Shown: positions 61,798-64,000 of the stretch, piece by piece
How the letters are laid out: every line of letters starts with the position of its first letter
How positions within the stretch are numbered: position 1 is the stretch's first letter
Source: Lachnospiraceae bacterium
Lineage (GTDB): Bacteria; Bacillota; Clostridia; Lachnospirales; Lachnospiraceae
Direction: 5' to 3'
NCBI GenBank assembly: GCA_030526405.1
Contig: JAUNCZ010000014.1
Location: forward strand, 1-64,000
DNA length: 64,000 bases
The notes under the pieces: generated by a model
The model's input: only the letters and a program-made list of their open reading frames with translations
The model's database searches: none
Told to the model about the DNA's origin: nothing
Program-made: the position numbers and the translations under genes

Positions 61798-62835
61798 ATG
61801 AAAATGAAAAAAGTAATCGCTTTAGCAGCAGTAGCAGCTATGACAGTATCCATGGCAGCCTGCGGATCTAAAGCAGAAGAGAACACTGAGTCCGCAGCAG
61901 CTTCTTCTGCAGCAGCAAGCTCCGCAGAGGCAGAGGCTCCCGCAGAGGGCGCTTCCTACACAGTAGGTATCTGCCAGCTGGTGCAGCATCCTGCACTGGA
62001 CGCAGCAACTGAGGGCTTCAAGGATGCTCTTACAGAGGAGCTTGGCGATCAGGTATCATTTGACGAGCAGAACGCAGCAGGAGATTCTGCTACCTGTGCA
62101 ACCATCGTAAACCAGTTTGTATCCTCCAAGGTGGATCTGATCCTGGCAAATGCAACTGCACCACTGCAGGCAGCAGCAGCAGCTACAGATTCCATCCCGA
62201 TCCTTGGAACTTCTGTAACAGACTATGCAACAGCCCTGGAGATCGATGACTGGACAGGAGCTACCGGCAAAAACATTTCCGGAACCTCTGACCTGGCTCC
62301 ACTTGAGGAGCAGGCAAAGATGCTGAACGAGCTCTTCCCAGAGGCTAAAAAAGTTGGTGTTCTGTACTGCTCAGCAGAGGCAAACTCCAAATACCAGTGT
62401 GATGTGATCACAGAGGAGCTTACAGCTCTCGGATATGAGTGCAAAGCTTACCCATTCGCTGACTCCAACGATATTGCTTCTGTCACAACATCTGCTACCA
62501 ATGAGATCGATGTTCTGTACATCCCAACTGATAATGCTGCTGCTTCCAACACAGAGATCATCAACAACATCTGTGAGCCGGCAGGAATCCCTGTAATCGC
62601 AGGTGAGGAGGGTATCTGTAAAGGATGTGGTGTTGCTACACTGTCCATCAGCTACTATGACCTTGGTGTTGCCACAGGAAAGATGGCAGCAGAGATTCTG
62701 GTAAGTGGTGCTGATGTTTCCACAATGGATGTTCAGTTTGCTCCAAATGTAACAAAGGAGTACATGGCAGACAGATGTGAGAAGCTTGGTGTAACTGTTC
62801 CAGAGGATTACACAGCAATCGAGGTTGAAGAGTAA
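61798..62835 (+). CDS. TrpX-like ABC substrate-binding lipoprotein
   Basis: The 345-residue precursor has a lipoprotein signal with SMAAC and Cys22, an Ala/Ser/Glu linker and an ABC_sub_bind (PF04392-type) fold. Conserved segments are SYTVGICQLVQHPALDAATE, IPILGTSVTDYATAL, GVLYCSAEANSKYQ and DVLYIPTDNAAASNT. Members bind tryptophan or other aromatic compounds in Firmicutes (TrpX/YtrF-type). The exact ligand is not evident. Several cysteines (for example GEEGICKGCGVA) lie in the mature domain. It starts an operon with permease and ATPase. Confidence 0.87.
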   Translation: MKMKKVIALAAVAAMTVSMAACGSKAEENTESAAASSAAASSAEAEAPAEGASYTVGICQLVQHPALDAATEGFKDALTEELGDQVSFDEQNAAGDSATCATIVNQFVSSKVDLILANATAPLQAAAAATDSIPILGTSVTDYATALEIDDWTGATGKNISGTSDLAPLEEQAKMLNELFPEAKKVGVLYCSAEANSKYQCDVITEELTALGYECKAYPFADSNDIASVTTSATNEIDVLYIPTDNAAASNTEIINNICEPAGIPVIAGEEGICKGCGVATLSISYYDLGVATGKMAAEILVSGADVSTMDVQFAPNVTKEYMADRCEKLGVTVPEDYTAIEVEE

Positions 62836-62944
62836 GTAAAGGATTTCGGGTTCAGCTCCGCATGGGTTTTCCACGCGGAGTTTATCCGTTTTACAGAAAG
62901 ATCCGGACAGATATCCGGATTCGTTACCAGAAAGGAAAAGAACT

Positions 62945-63916
62945 ATGTCAATTGTTAATCTCTTAGGCGCAATGCCAGGCGCCTGTGCCCAGGGACTGAT
63001 CTGGGGTATTATGGCCATCGGTGTGTTTATCACCTTCAAGGTACTGGATCTGGCAGACCTCACCGTTGATGGCACAATGGCAACAGGCGGTGCTGTGTGC
63101 GTACTGATGATGATCAATGGTGCTCCTGTGTGGGCTGCTCTGCTGGCAGCATTTGTTGCGGGAATGCTGGCAGGCTTTGTAACCGGTATTTTTCACACGG
63201 TTATGGGAATCCCGGCTATTCTTGCCGGAATTCTTACGCAGCTGGGTCTGTACTCTGTAAACTTACGTATTCTGGGTGGTGCAAACCTGGCTATCAGCGT
63301 TGATAAATATCCGCTGCTGATTTCTCTTCGTTTTATCAACAAGACACTGCTGATCACTGCAGCTGTGATCCTTGTTCTGATTATTCTGCTGTACTGGTTC
63401 TTCGGAACTGAGCTGGGCAGCGGCATCCGTGCCACCGGCTCCAACGAGAAGATGGCCAGTGCGCAGGGTATCAATGTAAACTTCAACAAAGTGCTGGGAC
63501 TGATGATCTCCAACGGCATTGTGGCATTTGCCAGTGCACTGTACGCTCAGTATCAGGGCTTCGCAGATGTCAATGCAGGCCGTGGTGCCATCGTTATCGG
63601 TCTGGCTGCGGTAATCATCGGAGAGGTGATTTTCGGAAAGCTGTTCCGCACCTTCTATCTGCGTCTGGCAGGGGTTGCCCTTGGAGCTGTGATCTACTAC
63701 ATGGTGCTGCAGGTGGTTCTCTGGCTGGGTCTCAATGCCAACGACCTGAAACTGCTTTCTGCCCTTGTGGTTGCAATCTTCCTGGCTGCTCCTCATCTTC
63801 TGGCAAAAATGCAGCTGAAACGTGCCTATACTGAGGGAGACACAGAGGCGTCTCTGGGCAATGATGCCGGACACAAGAATATGAATGCTGTTGTGGCAGA
63901 GGGAGGAAATGACTGA
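62945..63916 (+). CDS. TrpY-like ABC transporter permease
   Basis: The 323-residue permease has about nine helices and the BPD_transp_2-type segment GLIWGIMAIGVFITFKVLDL, LADLTVDGTMATGG, then GSGIRATGSNEKMASAQGIN. It is the typical partner of TrpX-type binding proteins. Its 3' end (TGATG) overlaps the start of the ATP-binding gene by one base. It probably imports an aromatic amino acid or similar compound, inferred from the family. Confidence 0.87.
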   Translation: MSIVNLLGAMPGACAQGLIWGIMAIGVFITFKVLDLADLTVDGTMATGGAVCVLMMINGAPVWAALLAAFVAGMLAGFVTGIFHTVMGIPAILAGILTQLGLYSVNLRILGGANLAISVDKYPLLISLRFINKTLLITAAVILVLIILLYWFFGTELGSGIRATGSNEKMASAQGINVNFNKVLGLMISNGIVAFASALYAQYQGFADVNAGRGAIVIGLAAVIIGEVIFGKLFRTFYLRLAGVALGAVIYYMVLQVVLWLGLNANDLKLLSALVVAIFLAAPHLLAKMQLKRAYTEGDTEASLGNDAGHKNMNAVVAEGGND

Positions 63917-64000
63917 TGCTGGTTCTTTCAAATATCGAAAAAACCTTCAATAAAGGTACAATCAACGAGAAAAAGGCTCTGAATGGACTGAATCTGACTC
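63916..64000 (+). CDS. TrpZ-like ABC transporter ATP-binding protein (partial, cut by window end)
   Basis: The 28 visible codons read MLVLSNIEKTFNKGTINEKK then ALNGLNLT, the start of an ABC ATPase before the Walker A motif. It starts one base inside the permease stop, so it completes the three-component transporter. The rest lies outside the window. Confidence 0.75.
   Translation, partial: MLVLSNIEKTFNKGTINEKKALNGLNLT

Overview
The window looks like a chromosomal segment of an anaerobic low-to-mid GC Firmicute of the Lachnospiraceae type (gut Clostridia). The evidence is the yloC-remA-gmk-rpoZ-rimO-pgsA order, lysine synthesis through LL-diaminopimelate aminotransferase, sortase-anchored SpaA-type pilins, NSS and UMF1 transporters, strong AGGAGG-type ribosome binding sites and TTGACA/TATAAT promoters. 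I saw no rRNA, tRNA, CRISPR array, transposase or phage gene. The genus is not resolved.

Layout. (1) 1-5.7 kb: a zinc-dependent phospholipase C-like protein, two multidrug/solute exporters (UMF1-type MFS, MATE), then on the minus strand a RelA/SpoT-domain alarmone synthetase followed by a GntR/UTRA regulator. (2) 5.8-12.9 kb: a thiamin salvage island. A TPP riboswitch with its own terminator precedes tenA and a ThiXYZ-like pyrimidine transporter with two permeases. A second TPP riboswitch, on the minus strand, precedes thiW. thiD and ridA follow from a divergent promoter. (3) 13.1-31.0 kb: a surface-structure island made of a LytS-type kinase, a REC/SARP-like response regulator, two paralogous coiled-coil proteins with cysteines at exact 11-residue spacing, a signal peptidase, a 2,809-residue CHAP/Cna-B adhesin, a SpaA-type pilin, a class C sortase, a minor pilin and a second sortase. 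(4) 31.1-39.5 kb: aspartokinase, panE-like reductase, CoA-type NUDIX hydrolase, an SGNH-MazG fusion, a YdcF-type membrane protein and an NSS symporter. (5) 39.7-45.9 kb: a polar amino-acid ABC transporter, then a membrane PP2C phosphatase with a downstream CARF-HEPN (Csx1/TM1812-type) protein that has no CRISPR locus nearby. (6) 46-53.3 kb: a minus-strand methyltransferase/AGE isomerase/nitroreductase operon, an M18 aminopeptidase and a P-type ATPase. (7) 53.3-64 kb: rqcH, yloC, remA, gmk, rpoZ, rimO, pgsA, dapL and a TrpXYZ-like ABC transporter cut by the window end.

The intergenic regions carry several families of short dispersed repeats: a roughly 66-bp module A with a GTCAGC/GCTGAC hairpin, a 90-bp MITE-like module S with inverted ends, a roughly 45-bp module B, and a 166-bp tandem repeat before remA. 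Two 184-bp S+A composites 36 kb apart differ at only three positions.

The strongest candidates for something undescribed are the cysteine-hendecad coiled-coil pair coupled to the giant adhesin/pilus locus, and the PP2C/CARF-HEPN gene pair. All function calls rest on reading the translated sequence and on family knowledge; no search was run.
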